From Enterobacter asburiae (lineage in GTDB: Bacteria; Pseudomonadota; Gammaproteobacteria; Enterobacterales; Enterobacteriaceae): a DNA stretch of 64,000 nt. Shown here in pieces: positions 8,342 through 17,372 of this stretch (its first letter is position 1; every line of letters begins with the position of its first letter). The stretch lies in NCBI RefSeq assembly GCF_021440515.1, contig NZ_JAKCMV010000023.1:46647-110646 (forward strand), read 5' to 3'. Both the position numbers and the translations under genes were made by a program. The notes beneath the pieces are model-generated. The model was given only the letters and a program-made list of their open reading frames with translations. It ran no database searches and was not told the DNA's origin.

Positions 8342-10495
8342 TTAATGGTGTGAAGAGGTCTTCACGCCGCCTTCAGGAACCGGCACGTACGGGGTTTCTT
8401 TATCCGTACGACCGTCGGTGTTACGCACCTTCATCCAGGTTTTAATACCGTAGAAGATGATGCTGTATACCACCACCAGGAACAGAATACTCAGCCCTGC
8501 GTTGGTGTAGTTGTTGACGACGATATGGTTCATGTTAGCGATCTGCTGCGCCGTCAGCTCACCGCCGCCCGCCGCAATCTTCTCTTTGTACTGGTTCGCC
8601 ATAAAGAAGAAGCCTTCCAGCTGCGGGTTGGTGCTGAACAGTTTCAGACCCAGCGCCCAGGTGGTGCAGAGCAGCAGCCACAGGGCTGGCACAACGGTGA
8701 CCCAGATGTATTTGGTGCGTTTCATCTTCACCAGTACCACGGTGCCGAGCACCAGCGCGACGGCTGCGAGCATCTGGTTAGAGATACCGAACAGCGGCCA
8801 CAGGCTCTTCACGCCGCCCAGCGGGTCGACAACGCCCTGATACAGCAGATAACCCCACAGGCCTACGCAGCCCGCCGTACCCAGAATACCCGCCGCCAGA
8901 GAGTCGGTTTTCTTCAGGAACGGCACGAAGTTGCCGAGCAGGTCTTGCAGCATAAAGCGGCCCGCACGGGTACCCGCATCCAGCGCGGTCAGGATGAACA
9001 GCGCTTCGAACAGAATACCGAAGTGGTACCAGAAGCCCATGTCGGCCCACGGCAGCACTTTGTGGAACACGTGTGCGATACCCACGGCCAGCGTCGGTGC
9101 GCCACCTGCACGGTTCAGCACGGACGGTTCGCCGATGTCTTTCGCGGTCTGCATGATCTGCTCAGGGGAAATCACAAAGCCCCAGGAGCTGACGGTCGCC
9201 GCCGCGTGTGCGCTGGCGTCTTTCAGCTGCGCCATGATCAGCGCCGCGTTGTCACCGCCCATCTCATGCAGGTTTGGCATGGTAATGCCCAGGCCCGCCG
9301 GCGGGGTGTTCATCGCAAAGTACAGACCCGGCTCGATGATGGACGCTGCCACCAGCGCCATGATCGCCACGAAGGACTCCATCAGCATTGCGCCATAACC
9401 GATAAAGCGCGCGTCGGTTTCGTTGGCCATCAGCTTCGGCGTGGTGCCGGAAGAGATCAGCGCGTGGAAGCCGGAGACCGCACCACAGGCAATGGTAATG
9501 AACAGGAACGGGAACAGCGCCCCTTTCCACAGCGGACCGGTACCGTCGACGTACTGCGTTACCGCAGGCATTTTCAGCTCTGGGTTGATGATCACAATAC
9601 CGATCGCCAGGCCGACGATAACGCCGATTTTCAGGAAGGTCGCCAGGTAGTCACGGGGTGCCAGAATCAGCCATACCGGCAGAAGGGCAGAGACAAACGC
9701 GTAGCCAATCAGCACGAAGGTAATGGTGGTGTCTTTGAAGGTCAGCGCCGGGCCCCAGTACGGGTCGTGCGCAATCACGCCGCCGAAGTAAATGGAGGCG
9801 ACCAGCAGAACAATACCAATGACTGACACTTCGCCCACGCGACCCGGGCGCAGGAAGCGCATGTAGATCCCCATGAATAGCGCAATCGGCACGGTAGAGC
9901 AGACGGTGAACACGCCCCACGGGCTTTCCGCCAGCGCTTTCACCACGATCAGGGCCAGCACCGCGAGGATGATGATCATAATCAGGAAGCAGCCGAACAG
10001 GGCGATAGTCCCCGGCACGCGGCCCATCTCTTCTTTGATCATCTCACCCAGCGAGGAGCCGTTACGGCGAGAGGAGATAAACAGCACCATAAAGTCCTGC
10101 ACCGCCCCCGCCAGCACCACGCCCGCCAGCAGCCACAGGGTACCCGGCAGGTAGCCCATCTGCGCGGCCAGCACCGGGCCGACCAGCGGGCCAGCGCCTG
10201 CGATAGCGGCAAAGTGGTGGCCGAACAGCACGTAGCGGTTGGTTGGCACGTAGTTCAGGCCGTCATTATTAATGACCGCCGGCGTGGCGCGCGTCGGGTC
10301 AAGCTTCATGACCTTCTGCGCGATGTACAGACTGTAGTAGCGATACGCCACAAGGTAGACGGAGACAGAGGCGACCACGATCCACAGGGCGCTGATGTGC
10401 TCGCCCCGGCGTAGTGCGACGACCGCCAGACAGAAAGCGCCGAGGATCCCGAGTATGGCCCAGGGCACGTGCTTCAGTAGTTTTTTCGTATCCAT
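8342..10495 (-). CDS. btsT: Pyruvate:H+ symporter BtsT
   Basis: A 717-residue CstA-family inner-membrane transporter with many hydrophobic segments throughout. CstA hallmarks include YRYYSLYIAQKV, the GHHFAAIAGAGPLVGPVLAAQ stretch near residues 90-110, and SGTTPKLMANETDARFIGYG. In E. coli BtsT (YjiY) imports pyruvate with protons and is induced through the BtsS/BtsR two-component system. A BtsR-type operator and a CRP-like site lie in the upstream region here, so the same control is likely. It heads the btsT-yjiX-yjiA gene set. The lysine-poor, histidine-tipped C-terminus (KTSSHH) is cytosolic in the family model. Confidence 0.96.
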   Translation of the reverse strand: MDTKKLLKHVPWAILGILGAFCLAVVALRRGEHISALWIVVASVSVYLVAYRYYSLYIAQKVMKLDPTRATPAVINNDGLNYVPTNRYVLFGHHFAAIAGAGPLVGPVLAAQMGYLPGTLWLLAGVVLAGAVQDFMVLFISSRRNGSSLGEMIKEEMGRVPGTIALFGCFLIMIIILAVLALIVVKALAESPWGVFTVCSTVPIALFMGIYMRFLRPGRVGEVSVIGIVLLVASIYFGGVIAHDPYWGPALTFKDTTITFVLIGYAFVSALLPVWLILAPRDYLATFLKIGVIVGLAIGIVIINPELKMPAVTQYVDGTGPLWKGALFPFLFITIACGAVSGFHALISSGTTPKLMANETDARFIGYGAMLMESFVAIMALVAASIIEPGLYFAMNTPPAGLGITMPNLHEMGGDNAALIMAQLKDASAHAAATVSSWGFVISPEQIMQTAKDIGEPSVLNRAGGAPTLAVGIAHVFHKVLPWADMGFWYHFGILFEALFILTALDAGTRAGRFMLQDLLGNFVPFLKKTDSLAAGILGTAGCVGLWGYLLYQGVVDPLGGVKSLWPLFGISNQMLAAVALVLGTVVLVKMKRTKYIWVTVVPALWLLLCTTWALGLKLFSTNPQLEGFFFMANQYKEKIAAGGGELTAQQIANMNHIVVNNYTNAGLSILFLVVVYSIIFYGIKTWMKVRNTDGRTDKETPYVPVPEGGVKTSSHH

Positions 10496-10612
10496 AGTAA
10501 GACCTGGTTTTTTATGTAAAGAAAAATGGGTCAGAGATTGTTGTGGGGAGGTATTGATTACTGCTGGTGCGATCGTGCCAGAGAGCCGCGCGTGTAAAGC
10601 ACGGTAAATCAG

Positions 10613-10641
10613 TGAGTGGTTGTAAGCGAGCGGTAAGCGGT
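10613..10641 (-). promoter_or_regulatory. BtsR operator upstream of btsT
   Basis: Read on the btsT strand, ACCGCTTA and ACCACTCA are two direct repeats separated by exactly 13 bp. This fits the published BtsR (YehT) motif ACC[G/A]CT[C/T]A in tandem with a 13-bp spacer. It lies about 120 bp before the btsT ATG. The regulator genes themselves are not in this window. Confidence 0.85.
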
Positions 10642-10689
10642 CAAAGGTGGGGGCGAGTGGTTCAGGCTCGCCGACGGCGGGGGAAAATA

Positions 10690-10705
10690 TGTGATTGTGA
10701 TCACT
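10690..10705 (-). promoter_or_regulatory. Candidate CRP site upstream of btsT
   Basis: TGTGA-TTGTGA-TCACT matches the CRP consensus TGTGA-N6-TCACA at nine of ten core bases. It lies about 195 bp upstream of the btsT start and just after the end of the small HTH gene. E. coli btsT is catabolite-controlled, so activation of btsT is the likely role. Confidence 0.6.
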
Positions 10706-10714
10706 AAGAATTTC

Positions 10715-10972
10715 CTAATCCTGCGCGGGTTCGGGTGTGCTCTTTGCGCAACGTTCACACTCGCGATGCTGGAAAGGAGCGGTCAGCCGATACTGCCCTT
10801 CGCCGTCGTGTTCGATGATGGGCGAGAGGGCCTGCAAATCCCGGTACACCGTGCGCTCGGTAATGCCAAATTTGCGCATCAGATCGTTGCGGTTCACGCT
10901 GCCGTGCTGGTGCAGGGTGATAATAATGTCAACCAGGCGTTCAGCCGAGCGGCTGCGGATTGAAGGGGCCAT
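10715..10972 (-). CDS. Small stand-alone HTH (DeoR/HTH_11-type) protein
   Basis: An 85-residue protein consisting almost wholly of a DeoR-like winged helix. SAERLVDIIITLHQHGSVNRN leads into the DLMRKFGITERTVYRDLQAL recognition segment (about residues 29-48), followed by a short wing (HDGEGQYRLT). The sugar-phosphate-sensing or WYL domain normally found after such an HTH is absent. The C-terminal tail contains a C-x2-C pair (RECERCAK) that could bind a metal or sense redox state. It lies between hpaC and btsT on their strand, with 152 bp and a hairpin separating it from hpaC. Targets are unknown; btsT or itself are candidates. Confidence 0.75.
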   Translation of the reverse strand: MAPSIRSRSAERLVDIIITLHQHGSVNRNDLMRKFGITERTVYRDLQALSPIIEHDGEGQYRLTAPFQHRECERCAKSTPEPAQD

Positions 10973-11095
10973 AAGACCATCCAGCGTTGGGCGGGCCGCA
11001 GGCGAAAAGCGCCAGCATGTGGGCCCGGAAAAATTTATCTTATGGATAGTTAACGGCGTGGCGGGGCGGAAACATTAATGTTATTTGCGAAAAGT

Positions 11096-11118
11096 CGCGC
11101 TGGCGGGGAGCCAGCGCG
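11096..11118 (-). terminator. Probable terminator of hpaBC
   Basis: A 9-bp perfect inverted repeat (CGCGCTGGC / GCCAGCGCG) with a 5-nt loop lies seven bases past the hpaC stop. On the transcript strand it is followed by ACTTTTC. The GC-rich stem and short U-run support an intrinsic terminator. Confidence 0.65.
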
Positions 11119-11124
11119 GGGGGA

Positions 11125-11637
11125 TCAGAGGACGGCGTCCATCTCCATCATTACCGGGTGGAAGCGGCGCTTGAAGTAGATCAGGCCGTGGCCGTCGCTG
11201 CTGAGGATGATATTTTTGATTTCCACCAGATAGACCAGATGCGTGCCGATGGTCTGCACCTGGCTGATTTCACCCTCCAGGCTTGCCAGCGCTCCTTTCA
11301 GAACAGGCTGCGCCAGCGGCCCTTTTTGCCAGCAGGAGAGGCTAAAGCGCTCCTCCATCGTCATTCCGGTCATCCCGGCGAAGTGGCGGGCCATGATCTC
11401 CTGCTCGTGGTTAAGCACGTTCACGCACAGCCTGCCGTTGCCCTGAAACACCGGGTTCATGGCGCTGTTGGCGTTAATGCAGACCATCAGCGACGGCGGG
11501 GTATCCGTCACCGAGCAGACCGCCGTGGCGGTAATCCCGCAGCAGCCCGCTTCCCCGTCGGTGGTGACGACGTTAACCGCCGCCGACAGGCTGGCCATGG
11601 CATCGCGAAAGCGCAGGCGTTGTTCATCAGTGTGCAT
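11125..11637 (-). CDS. hpaC: 4-hydroxyphenylacetate 3-monooxygenase, flavin reductase component
   Basis: A 170-residue flavin reductase that uses NADH to supply FADH2 to HpaB. Its length equals that of the E. coli W protein. The flavin-binding fold is recognisable from FRDAMASLSAAVNVVTTDG at the N-terminus, GITATAVCSVTDTPPSLMVC, and the final H-L-V-Y-L-V-E-I strand with IYFKRRFH. It follows hpaB by 17 bp and forms the hpaBC unit, which is separated from the upstream hpaA gene by a repeat-containing 177-bp gap that must hold its own promoter. A terminator-like hairpin follows. Confidence 0.96.
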   Translation of the reverse strand: MHTDEQRLRFRDAMASLSAAVNVVTTDGEAGCCGITATAVCSVTDTPPSLMVCINANSAMNPVFQGNGRLCVNVLNHEQEIMARHFAGMTGMTMEERFSLSCWQKGPLAQPVLKGALASLEGEISQVQTIGTHLVYLVEIKNIILSSDGHGLIYFKRRFHPVMMEMDAVL

Positions 11638-11654
11638 TGAAACCTCCCGCTGCG

Positions 11655-13217
11655 TTATTTCAGCAGCTTATCCAGCATGTTGATATCGTCGTTGTTGTGC
11701 AGGTGCGGTACGGTCCAGCCGTGCTGGTCGTATTCGGACATGCAGCGGTCGACCATCGCCATCATCTTGTCCATGTTGCCGGAGCTTTGCGCCTGACGCA
11801 GACATTGCAGGCGGATCTCGTCCTGGCTACCGGAGTAGTTAATCTCGTATAGCTCGTGGCGACCGCCAAACTCGCTGCCGATGGCATCCCACATCAGTTT
11901 CAAAATCTTGATACGTTCGACGTGATCCATGCCGTTGGAGCCGCGCACGTACTTGGCCAGGTACTGGTCGATCTGCGGGTTGTTCAGGTCGCGGGCGCTG
12001 GACGGCAGGTAGATCAGCCCGGAGGTGACGTTACGCTCGATGATGTTCTTAATCTTCGCGTAGGCCATCGGGGCCATGACGCGGTAGGTTTGCAGCGCCG
12101 CGTGATCCGGCAGATACGCGCCGTTGACCCACGGGGTGGCTTCCGAGCACATGGAGTCGCTCAGCGCCCAGAACATATTGCGCCACGCCACCACTTCGCC
12201 GAGATCGGCCTGCACGCCGCGGAACTCCAGTGTCCCGGTACACTCCAGCGACTTTTTCAGCAGCGCGGTGATGAAGTCGAGCTTCACCGCCAGACGCACG
12301 CAGGCCTGTAGCGGGTACATGCGGGCGAAGCCGCCCTCCATTGTCCAGCGACGGCAGCGGTCGAAATCGCGGTAGATCAGCACGTTTTCCCAGGGGATCA
12401 GCACGTGATCCATCACCAGAATCGCATCGTTTTCGTCAAAGCGGCTGGAGAGCGGATAGTCGAACGGGGAGCCGGTTGCGCCTGCTACCATCTCGTAAGA
12501 GGCGCGGGAGATAAGCTTCACGCCCTCGGCATCCATCGGCGCGACGAACATCAGCGCGAAGTCCGGGTTTTCGCCCATCACCTGCGCGGAGCCGAAGCCA
12601 ATCATGTTGTAGTGGGTCAGCGCCGAGTTGGTGGCAACCACCTTCGCGCCGCTGACGACGATCCCGGCGTCGGTCTCTTTTTCCAGCTTGATGTAAACGT
12701 CTTTCACCTCGTCGGCCGGCTTATGGCGGTCGATGGGCGGGTTCACGATGGCGTGGTTAAAGTACAGGCCGGTTTCCTGGATGCGGGTGTACCAGCTGCG
12801 GGCGTTCTGCTCGAACTGGCCGTAAAACGCCGGGTTAGCGCCGAGCGCGCAGCCGAAGGCCGCTTTGTAGTCCGGCGTGCGGCCCATCCAGCCGTAGCTC
12901 AGGCGCGACCACTCGGCGATGGCGTCGCGCTGCTGGCGCAGGTCGTCGGCACTTTTCGCCACGCGGAAGAACTTATGGGTGTAGCCGCCGCTGCCCGTAT
13001 CGGTACCCCAGCACAGCGTATCCTGCATCTCCGGCTTGTGCAGCGCGTCGTACATCTGGGCGACGGAGGCCGCCGCGTTGCGAAATGCCGGGTGCGTGGT
13101 GACGTCTTTGACACGCTCGCCGTAGATATAAATCTCACGCCCGTCCTGGAGGCTTTTTAAATACTCTTCGCCGGTCAGCGGACGTTTGGCATCAGCGCGG
13201 AACTCTTCAGGTTTCAT
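11655..13217 (-). CDS. hpaB: 4-hydroxyphenylacetate 3-monooxygenase, oxygenase component
   Basis: A 520-residue FADH2-dependent oxygenase that ortho-hydroxylates 4-hydroxyphenylacetate to homoprotocatechuate (3,4-dihydroxyphenylacetate), the first step of the pathway. It belongs to the acyl-CoA-dehydrogenase-like HpaB family. N-terminal motifs LTGEEYLKSLQDGREIYIYGERV and the central WGTDTGSGGYTHKFF and VLIPWENVLIYRD are typical, and the length is exactly that of E. coli W HpaB. It acts in the cytoplasm with HpaC, encoded next. Expression in E. coli needs HpaA, encoded immediately upstream here on the same strand. Confidence 0.97.
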   Translation of the reverse strand: MKPEEFRADAKRPLTGEEYLKSLQDGREIYIYGERVKDVTTHPAFRNAAASVAQMYDALHKPEMQDTLCWGTDTGSGGYTHKFFRVAKSADDLRQQRDAIAEWSRLSYGWMGRTPDYKAAFGCALGANPAFYGQFEQNARSWYTRIQETGLYFNHAIVNPPIDRHKPADEVKDVYIKLEKETDAGIVVSGAKVVATNSALTHYNMIGFGSAQVMGENPDFALMFVAPMDAEGVKLISRASYEMVAGATGSPFDYPLSSRFDENDAILVMDHVLIPWENVLIYRDFDRCRRWTMEGGFARMYPLQACVRLAVKLDFITALLKKSLECTGTLEFRGVQADLGEVVAWRNMFWALSDSMCSEATPWVNGAYLPDHAALQTYRVMAPMAYAKIKNIIERNVTSGLIYLPSSARDLNNPQIDQYLAKYVRGSNGMDHVERIKILKLMWDAIGSEFGGRHELYEINYSGSQDEIRLQCLRQAQSSGNMDKMMAMVDRCMSEYDQHGWTVPHLHNNDDINMLDKLLK

Positions 13218-13356
13218 AGGGACCTCGTATCGGAAATGTGTTGTTAAATTTATGTTTTCTTTTTGTTGTTCAATTGAAGCCTGGGAGGGGCGTAACGTGA
13301 AGGGACGAATGGGACAACGGCGGGTACTTTTCGCGAGAGATCGCAGAGTGTGATTT

Positions 13357-13433
13357 CCCTCACCCTAACCCTCTCCCAAAGGGAGAGGGGACGGTTACTC
13401 CCTCTCCCTTTGGGAGAGGGCAGGGGTGAGGGG
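13357..13433. repeat. Dispersed palindromic repeat, inverted pair C1/C2
   Basis: Two copies of the CCCTCTCCC-GGGAGAGGG element face each other: C1 (13357-13390) in reverse and C2 (13400-13433) in forward orientation, separated by about nine bases. The pair could fold into one long cruciform of roughly 34-bp arms, analogous to a BIME. C2 overlaps the 3' end of hpaA and encodes its last residues; C1 lies in the hpaA-hpaB gap. Confidence 0.85.
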
Positions 13434-14327
13434 AACAGGGGAAACAGGCACCTTCTGCGCCCGATAGGCGCTTGGCGAGCAGCCCGTCAGGCGGTTAAAA
13501 AAGCGGGCAAAATAGGCGGGATCTTTAAACCCCAGCTGCCAGGCTATCTCGCTCACGCTGCTGTCGGAAAACAGTAGCAGCCGCCGCGCCTCGCGCAGCT
13601 GGCGGTCAAAGATCAGCCGCTTCGGCGGGCGGTTGGCGAAGCGGCGGCAGATATCGGTCAGACGAGACTCGGTAATGTGCAGCTCGCGGGCAAAGTCCGG
13701 CACCGTCCAGTGCTGGTGAAAGTGGACGTCGATCATCTGGTTAAAGCGCTGGAACAGCTTCAGCTCGCCGCGCATCCCGCCTGCGGCGTGGTCGTCGAGC
13801 TTCGCGTTGCGCAGCAGCAGGGTAAAGACCGCCTGCGCCAGCAGTACCAGCGTATGCTCGCGGCCGGGCAGCTGGGCGGTGGATTCCCGCTCGATCAGCT
13901 GCCAGTAATGCTTCAGCGCCGCCAGCTCGTCCGGTTTATCCGCCAGCGACAGGCACATGCCCGGCAGGCCGAAAGCCTCCCGCGTGCCGGGGTAGAGCAC
14001 CTCCAGCAGCGGCCAGATCAGGTCTTCGCGCACCGTCAGCACGTGCCCGTCGCTGTCGGACTGGGTGATAAACGCGTGCGGCACCGACGGCGGCGTGAGG
14101 ACAAACAGCGGGGCCTGCACCGAGTAGCGGTGATCGTCGAGCTGAAGCTCAATCTGCCCGGTATCAAGAAAGTGCATCTGAAAATACTGGTCGTGACGAT
14201 GCGCCTGCATGTCGCGGCCAAAAAAGGCCGCCATGCGGGCAAACGACTGATAATGCACGTCATCGGTGCCCAGACTCTCGTCGTACTCTTTGCTGATGTC
14301 GATATTGGCGATCGGGCTTTGGCACAT
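13395..14327 (-). CDS. hpaA: AraC-family activator of hpaBC
   Basis: A 310-residue AraC/XylS activator that in E. coli W responds to 4-HPA and switches on hpaBC. An N-terminal cupin ligand domain (about residues 30-150) contains FGRDMQAHRHDQYFQMHFL. The double helix-turn-helix lies at about 205-295, with DFARELHITESRLTDICRRF and the family motif SVSEIAWQLGFKDPAYFARF. The protein is about a dozen residues longer than the family norm as I recall it: its tail [12 protein letters not shown] is encoded by repeat copy C2. The core ends normally with CSPSAYRAQ. The gene lies nine bases after hpaX. The tail is unlikely to harm DNA binding, but this is untested. Confidence 0.95.
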   Translation of the reverse strand: MCQSPIANIDISKEYDESLGTDDVHYQSFARMAAFFGRDMQAHRHDQYFQMHFLDTGQIELQLDDHRYSVQAPLFVLTPPSVPHAFITQSDSDGHVLTVREDLIWPLLEVLYPGTREAFGLPGMCLSLADKPDELAALKHYWQLIERESTAQLPGREHTLVLLAQAVFTLLLRNAKLDDHAAGGMRGELKLFQRFNQMIDVHFHQHWTVPDFARELHITESRLTDICRRFANRPPKRLIFDRQLREARRLLLFSDSSVSEIAWQLGFKDPAYFARFFNRLTGCSPSAYRAQKVPVSPVPLTPALSQRERE

Positions 14328-14336
14328 AACCGCTCC

Positions 14337-15680
14337 TCAGTGGATCTTCTGCGCCGCGATGTCCGGCTCGCGCGCCAGGCTTTCCTGCCGGGTCATCGGG
14401 ATACGCGTCAGCACCAGCGCGCCCACCACCAGCAGCCCGGCGACGAACCACAGTCCGGAGCTAAAGCTCCCGGTCGCGTCGCGCAGAATGCCGATCAGCA
14501 GCGGGCTAACGGCGGATCCGACGTTACCGATCGCGTTGATCACCGCCAGCGCCACCGCCCGGGATTGCAGGCTAATGACCTGGTCCGGCGTGGTCCAGAA
14601 TATCGCCATAGCGGTAAAGGATCCGGTTGAGGCCATGATAATGCCCAGCAGCTGGATCAGGCTGTGGTCGGTCGCCGAGGCCAGCATCCATCCCGCCGCC
14701 GCGAACAGGTACGGCAGGATGGTGTGCTTTTTTCGCTCTTTCAGCCTGTCCGAGCGGCGGCTCCACCAGATCATCCCGAGGATGGTGCAAAACTGCGGGA
14801 TCGCCGCCAGCAGGCCAATCACGATATTGCTGCTGCCGGCGTTAAAGCTTTGCAGGATCTGCGGCGTCCAGATGTTGATCGCACTGAGGGTGTTGGTCAG
14901 GCAGAAGTAGGCCAGGGTATAGAGCAGCACCGCCGGGGTTAATACCTCGCGAAGCGTCGATCGCGGCGTGGCGGCGTGCGCGATGGCGTTTTCCTGCTCG
15001 CGGGCGATCATCGTTTTCAGGGCCTGCTTCTCTTCGTCGTCCAGCCAGGTGGCCTGGTCCGGCGTGTCGTTAAGGTAAAACCAGGTTACCACCCCGAGCA
15101 CCACCGACGGCAGCCCTTCCAGCAGGAACAGCCACTGCCACCCCTTCAGGTTCCACAGCCCGTCCAGCGCCAGAATGTAGCCCGAGAGGATCGAGCCGAG
15201 CATCATCGTCACTGGCATCGCAATCATAAACAGCGCGTTGGCGCGCGCGCGGTGATAGGCGGGGAACCACCAGGTGAGATAGACCAGAATGCCCGGCAGG
15301 AATCCGGCTTCGGCAATGCCCACCAGCATGCGCAGCACGTAGAGCGTTTGTGGGCTGGTGGCGAACATGGTGCAGGTGGAGGCGATGCCCCACACCACCA
15401 TGATCCCGGCGATCCAGCGGCGCGCGCCGATCTTCGCCAGCATGATGTTGCTTGGGATCCCGCACAGCACGTAGGTGACGTAAAAAAGCGTTGCCGCCAG
15501 GCCGAACATCGTCGAGGTGAGGCCCAGATCTTTGCCCATCGTCAGCCCGGCAAAGCCAATGTTGATGCGATCGAGAAACGAGAAGACAAACAGGATAAAG
15601 AGAAACACGATCAAACGACGGAACAGCTTATTAATCACGCGATGTTCTATGGCTTTTGAGGTCGTCATGCTGCGCTCCAT
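14337..15680 (-). CDS. hpaX: 4-hydroxyphenylacetate permease, MFS
   Basis: A 447-residue major facilitator of the anion:cation symporter (phthalate permease-like) group with about twelve hydrophobic segments. Conserved stretches include FSFLDRINIGFAGLTMGKDL at the N-terminus and FYVTYVLCGIPSNIMLAKIG, with the MFS R-x-G/A-R loop (KIGARRWIAG). It imports 4-HPA and related phenylacetates across the inner membrane. Translation may start at residue 5 (MTTSKAIEHRV, 15668), which gives a length closer to relatives. It lies nine bases after hpaI and nine before hpaA, within the cluster. Confidence 0.95.
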   Translation of the reverse strand: MERSMTTSKAIEHRVINKLFRRLIVFLFILFVFSFLDRINIGFAGLTMGKDLGLTSTMFGLAATLFYVTYVLCGIPSNIMLAKIGARRWIAGIMVVWGIASTCTMFATSPQTLYVLRMLVGIAEAGFLPGILVYLTWWFPAYHRARANALFMIAMPVTMMLGSILSGYILALDGLWNLKGWQWLFLLEGLPSVVLGVVTWFYLNDTPDQATWLDDEEKQALKTMIAREQENAIAHAATPRSTLREVLTPAVLLYTLAYFCLTNTLSAINIWTPQILQSFNAGSSNIVIGLLAAIPQFCTILGMIWWSRRSDRLKERKKHTILPYLFAAAGWMLASATDHSLIQLLGIIMASTGSFTAMAIFWTTPDQVISLQSRAVALAVINAIGNVGSAVSPLLIGILRDATGSFSSGLWFVAGLLVVGALVLTRIPMTRQESLAREPDIAAQKIH

Positions 15681-15689
15681 ATCGTCCGT

Positions 15690-16487
15690 TCAGTAGACGG
15701 ATTTATTGTTATTCACCGGCGTTGCCGGGTTGTCGATAAAGCGTGCCGCCAGCGCTTCAGCGCTGCGGGCAAGTAGGGTGGTGTCGACGCCGACGGCGAC
15801 AAACAGCGCGCCGAGTTCCAGATAGCGTTTCGCCAGCGCTTCGTTAGCCATCAGAATGCCGGCGGCTTTTCCGGCGGCGCGGATCTGCGCGATGGCCTGT
15901 TCGATAGCCGCCTGCACCTCCGGGTGCTGCGGGTTTCCGGCAAAGCCCATGTCGGCGCTCAGATCCGCCGGGCCGATAAACACCCCGTCGACGCCGTCGA
16001 CGTCCAGGATCTGCGGCAGGTTTTTCAGCGCTCTTAGGGTTTCAATTTGCACCAGCACGCACATGGCGTCGTTTGCCCGTTGCAGATAATCCGGGATGCG
16101 GTTCCAGCGCGACGCCCGCGCCAGCGCGCTGCCCACGCCGCGAATGCCCGCAGGCGGATAGCGGGTGGCACTTACCGCCAGACGCGCTTCGTCGGCGTTT
16201 TGCACCATCGGCAGGAGCAGGGTCTGCGCCCCCACGTCCAGCAGCTGTTTGATCTGCACCGGATCGTTCCACGACGGGCGCACCACCGGCTGGCTGGGGT
16301 AGGGGGCGATAGCCTGAAGCTGGGTGAGCACGGTCTGGACGTTATTCGGCGCGTGCTCGGCGTCGATCAGCAGCCAGTCGAAGCCCGCTCCCGCCAGCAG
16401 TTCGGCGCTGTAGCTGCTGGTCAGCCCGAGCCATAGGCCGATCTGCGGTTTGCCTGACTTGAGTGCGGTTTTGAATGCGTTTTCCAT
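15690..16487 (-). CDS. hpaI: 4-hydroxy-2-oxoheptanedioate aldolase
   Basis: A 265-residue class II, divalent-metal-dependent aldolase of the HpcH/HpaI family. It cleaves 4-hydroxy-2-oxoheptane-1,7-dioate to pyruvate and succinic semialdehyde, the last step encoded by the cluster. The metal site is recognisable from LIDAEHAPN (about residues 40-48), a glutamate in VQIET and an aspartate in [13 protein letters not shown]. The length is a few residues above the E. coli enzyme. Nine-base gaps separate it from hpaH and hpaX. Its product succinic semialdehyde could be oxidised by the dehydrogenase encoded at 4405-5775. Confidence 0.96.
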   Translation of the reverse strand: MENAFKTALKSGKPQIGLWLGLTSSYSAELLAGAGFDWLLIDAEHAPNNVQTVLTQLQAIAPYPSQPVVRPSWNDPVQIKQLLDVGAQTLLLPMVQNADEARLAVSATRYPPAGIRGVGSALARASRWNRIPDYLQRANDAMCVLVQIETLRALKNLPQILDVDGVDGVFIGPADLSADMGFAGNPQHPEVQAAIEQAIAQIRAAGKAAGILMANEALAKRYLELGALFVAVGVDTTLLARSAEALAARFIDNPATPVNNNKSVY

Positions 16488-16496
16488 GACCTTCTC

Positions 16497-17300
16497 CTAC
16501 ACAAAGCGGCAGCTGATAGAGCCCATGTTGCCGTAGTCGACGTGGAAGGTGTCGCCCCTGCTGGCGGTCACCGGACGGGTAAACGAACCGCCCAGAACGA
16601 TCTGCCCCGGCTCAAGCTGCACGTCGTAGGGCGCGAGTTTGTTTGCCAGCCACGCCACGCCGTTGGCCGGGTGGTTCAGCACCCCGGCGGCGACGCCGGT
16701 TTCCTCGATTACGCCGTTGCGATAGAGCAGGGCGGAGATCCAGCGCAGATCCAACTCGTCGGGCTTGATCGGGCGACCGCCGAGGATCACGCCTGCGTTG
16801 GCGGCGTTATCGGAGATGGTGTCGAACACCTTGCGCGGGCGCTGGGTTTCAGGATCGACGTTGTGGCAGCGGGCGTCGATCAGCTCCAGAGCGGGGATCA
16901 CATAATCCGTGGCGTTGTAGACGTCGAAAAGGGTGCAGTTCGGGCCGCGCAGGGGTTTTGCCAGCACGAAGGCCAGCTCCACTTCGATGCGCGGAACGAT
17001 AAAGCGATCGACGGGGATATCGCTGCCGTCGTGGAAAAACATGTCGTCGAGCAGCGCGCCGTAGTCCGGTTCGCTGATTTGAGAACTGGCCTGCATCGCT
17101 TTGGAGGTGAGGCCGATTTTGTGGCCCTTCAGCACGCGTCCTTCGGCGATTTTCAGGCTGACCCACTCGCGCTGAACGGCGTAGGCGTCCTCAATCGTGA
17201 TGTCCGGATAATCGAGGGAGATCGCGCGGATCTGCTCCCGGGATTGTTCCGCCTGATGCAGACGATGGGCGATCAGGGTATGGGTGTGTTTGTCGAGCAT
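16497..17300 (-). CDS. hpaH: 2-oxo-hept-4-ene-1,7-dioate hydratase
   Basis: A 267-residue hydratase of the fumarylacetoacetate hydrolase fold (MhpD/HpaH group). It adds water to 2-oxohept-4-ene-1,7-dioate to give the substrate of HpaI. Typical elements are [12 protein letters not shown] near residue 60, the acidic metal ligands in [15 protein letters not shown] (about residues 105-119), and the C-terminal [13 protein letters not shown]. Its length is exactly that of E. coli W HpaH. Repeat copy D fills most of the 72-bp gap between it and hpaF, the only sizeable gap in hpaGEDFHI. Confidence 0.96.
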   Translation of the reverse strand: MLDKHTHTLIAHRLHQAEQSREQIRAISLDYPDITIEDAYAVQREWVSLKIAEGRVLKGHKIGLTSKAMQASSQISEPDYGALLDDMFFHDGSDIPVDRFIVPRIEVELAFVLAKPLRGPNCTLFDVYNATDYVIPALELIDARCHNVDPETQRPRKVFDTISDNAANAGVILGGRPIKPDELDLRWISALLYRNGVIEETGVAAGVLNHPANGVAWLANKLAPYDVQLEPGQIVLGGSFTRPVTASRGDTFHVDYGNMGSISCRFV

Positions 17301-17329
17301 GGCGGTTTCCTGTTGTATATTTGTTTTCT

Positions 17330-17372
17330 CCCTCTCCCCGTGGGAGAGGGCCGGGGTGAGGGCATCAGACCG
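17330..17372 (+). repeat. Dispersed palindromic repeat, copy D
   Basis: A forward copy of the CCCTCTCCC-GGGAGAGGG element carrying the longer tail GGGTGAGGGCATCAGACCG, shared with copies E and F. It ends directly at the stop codon of hpaF and lies in the transcribed hpaF-hpaH gap. Confidence 0.85.
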
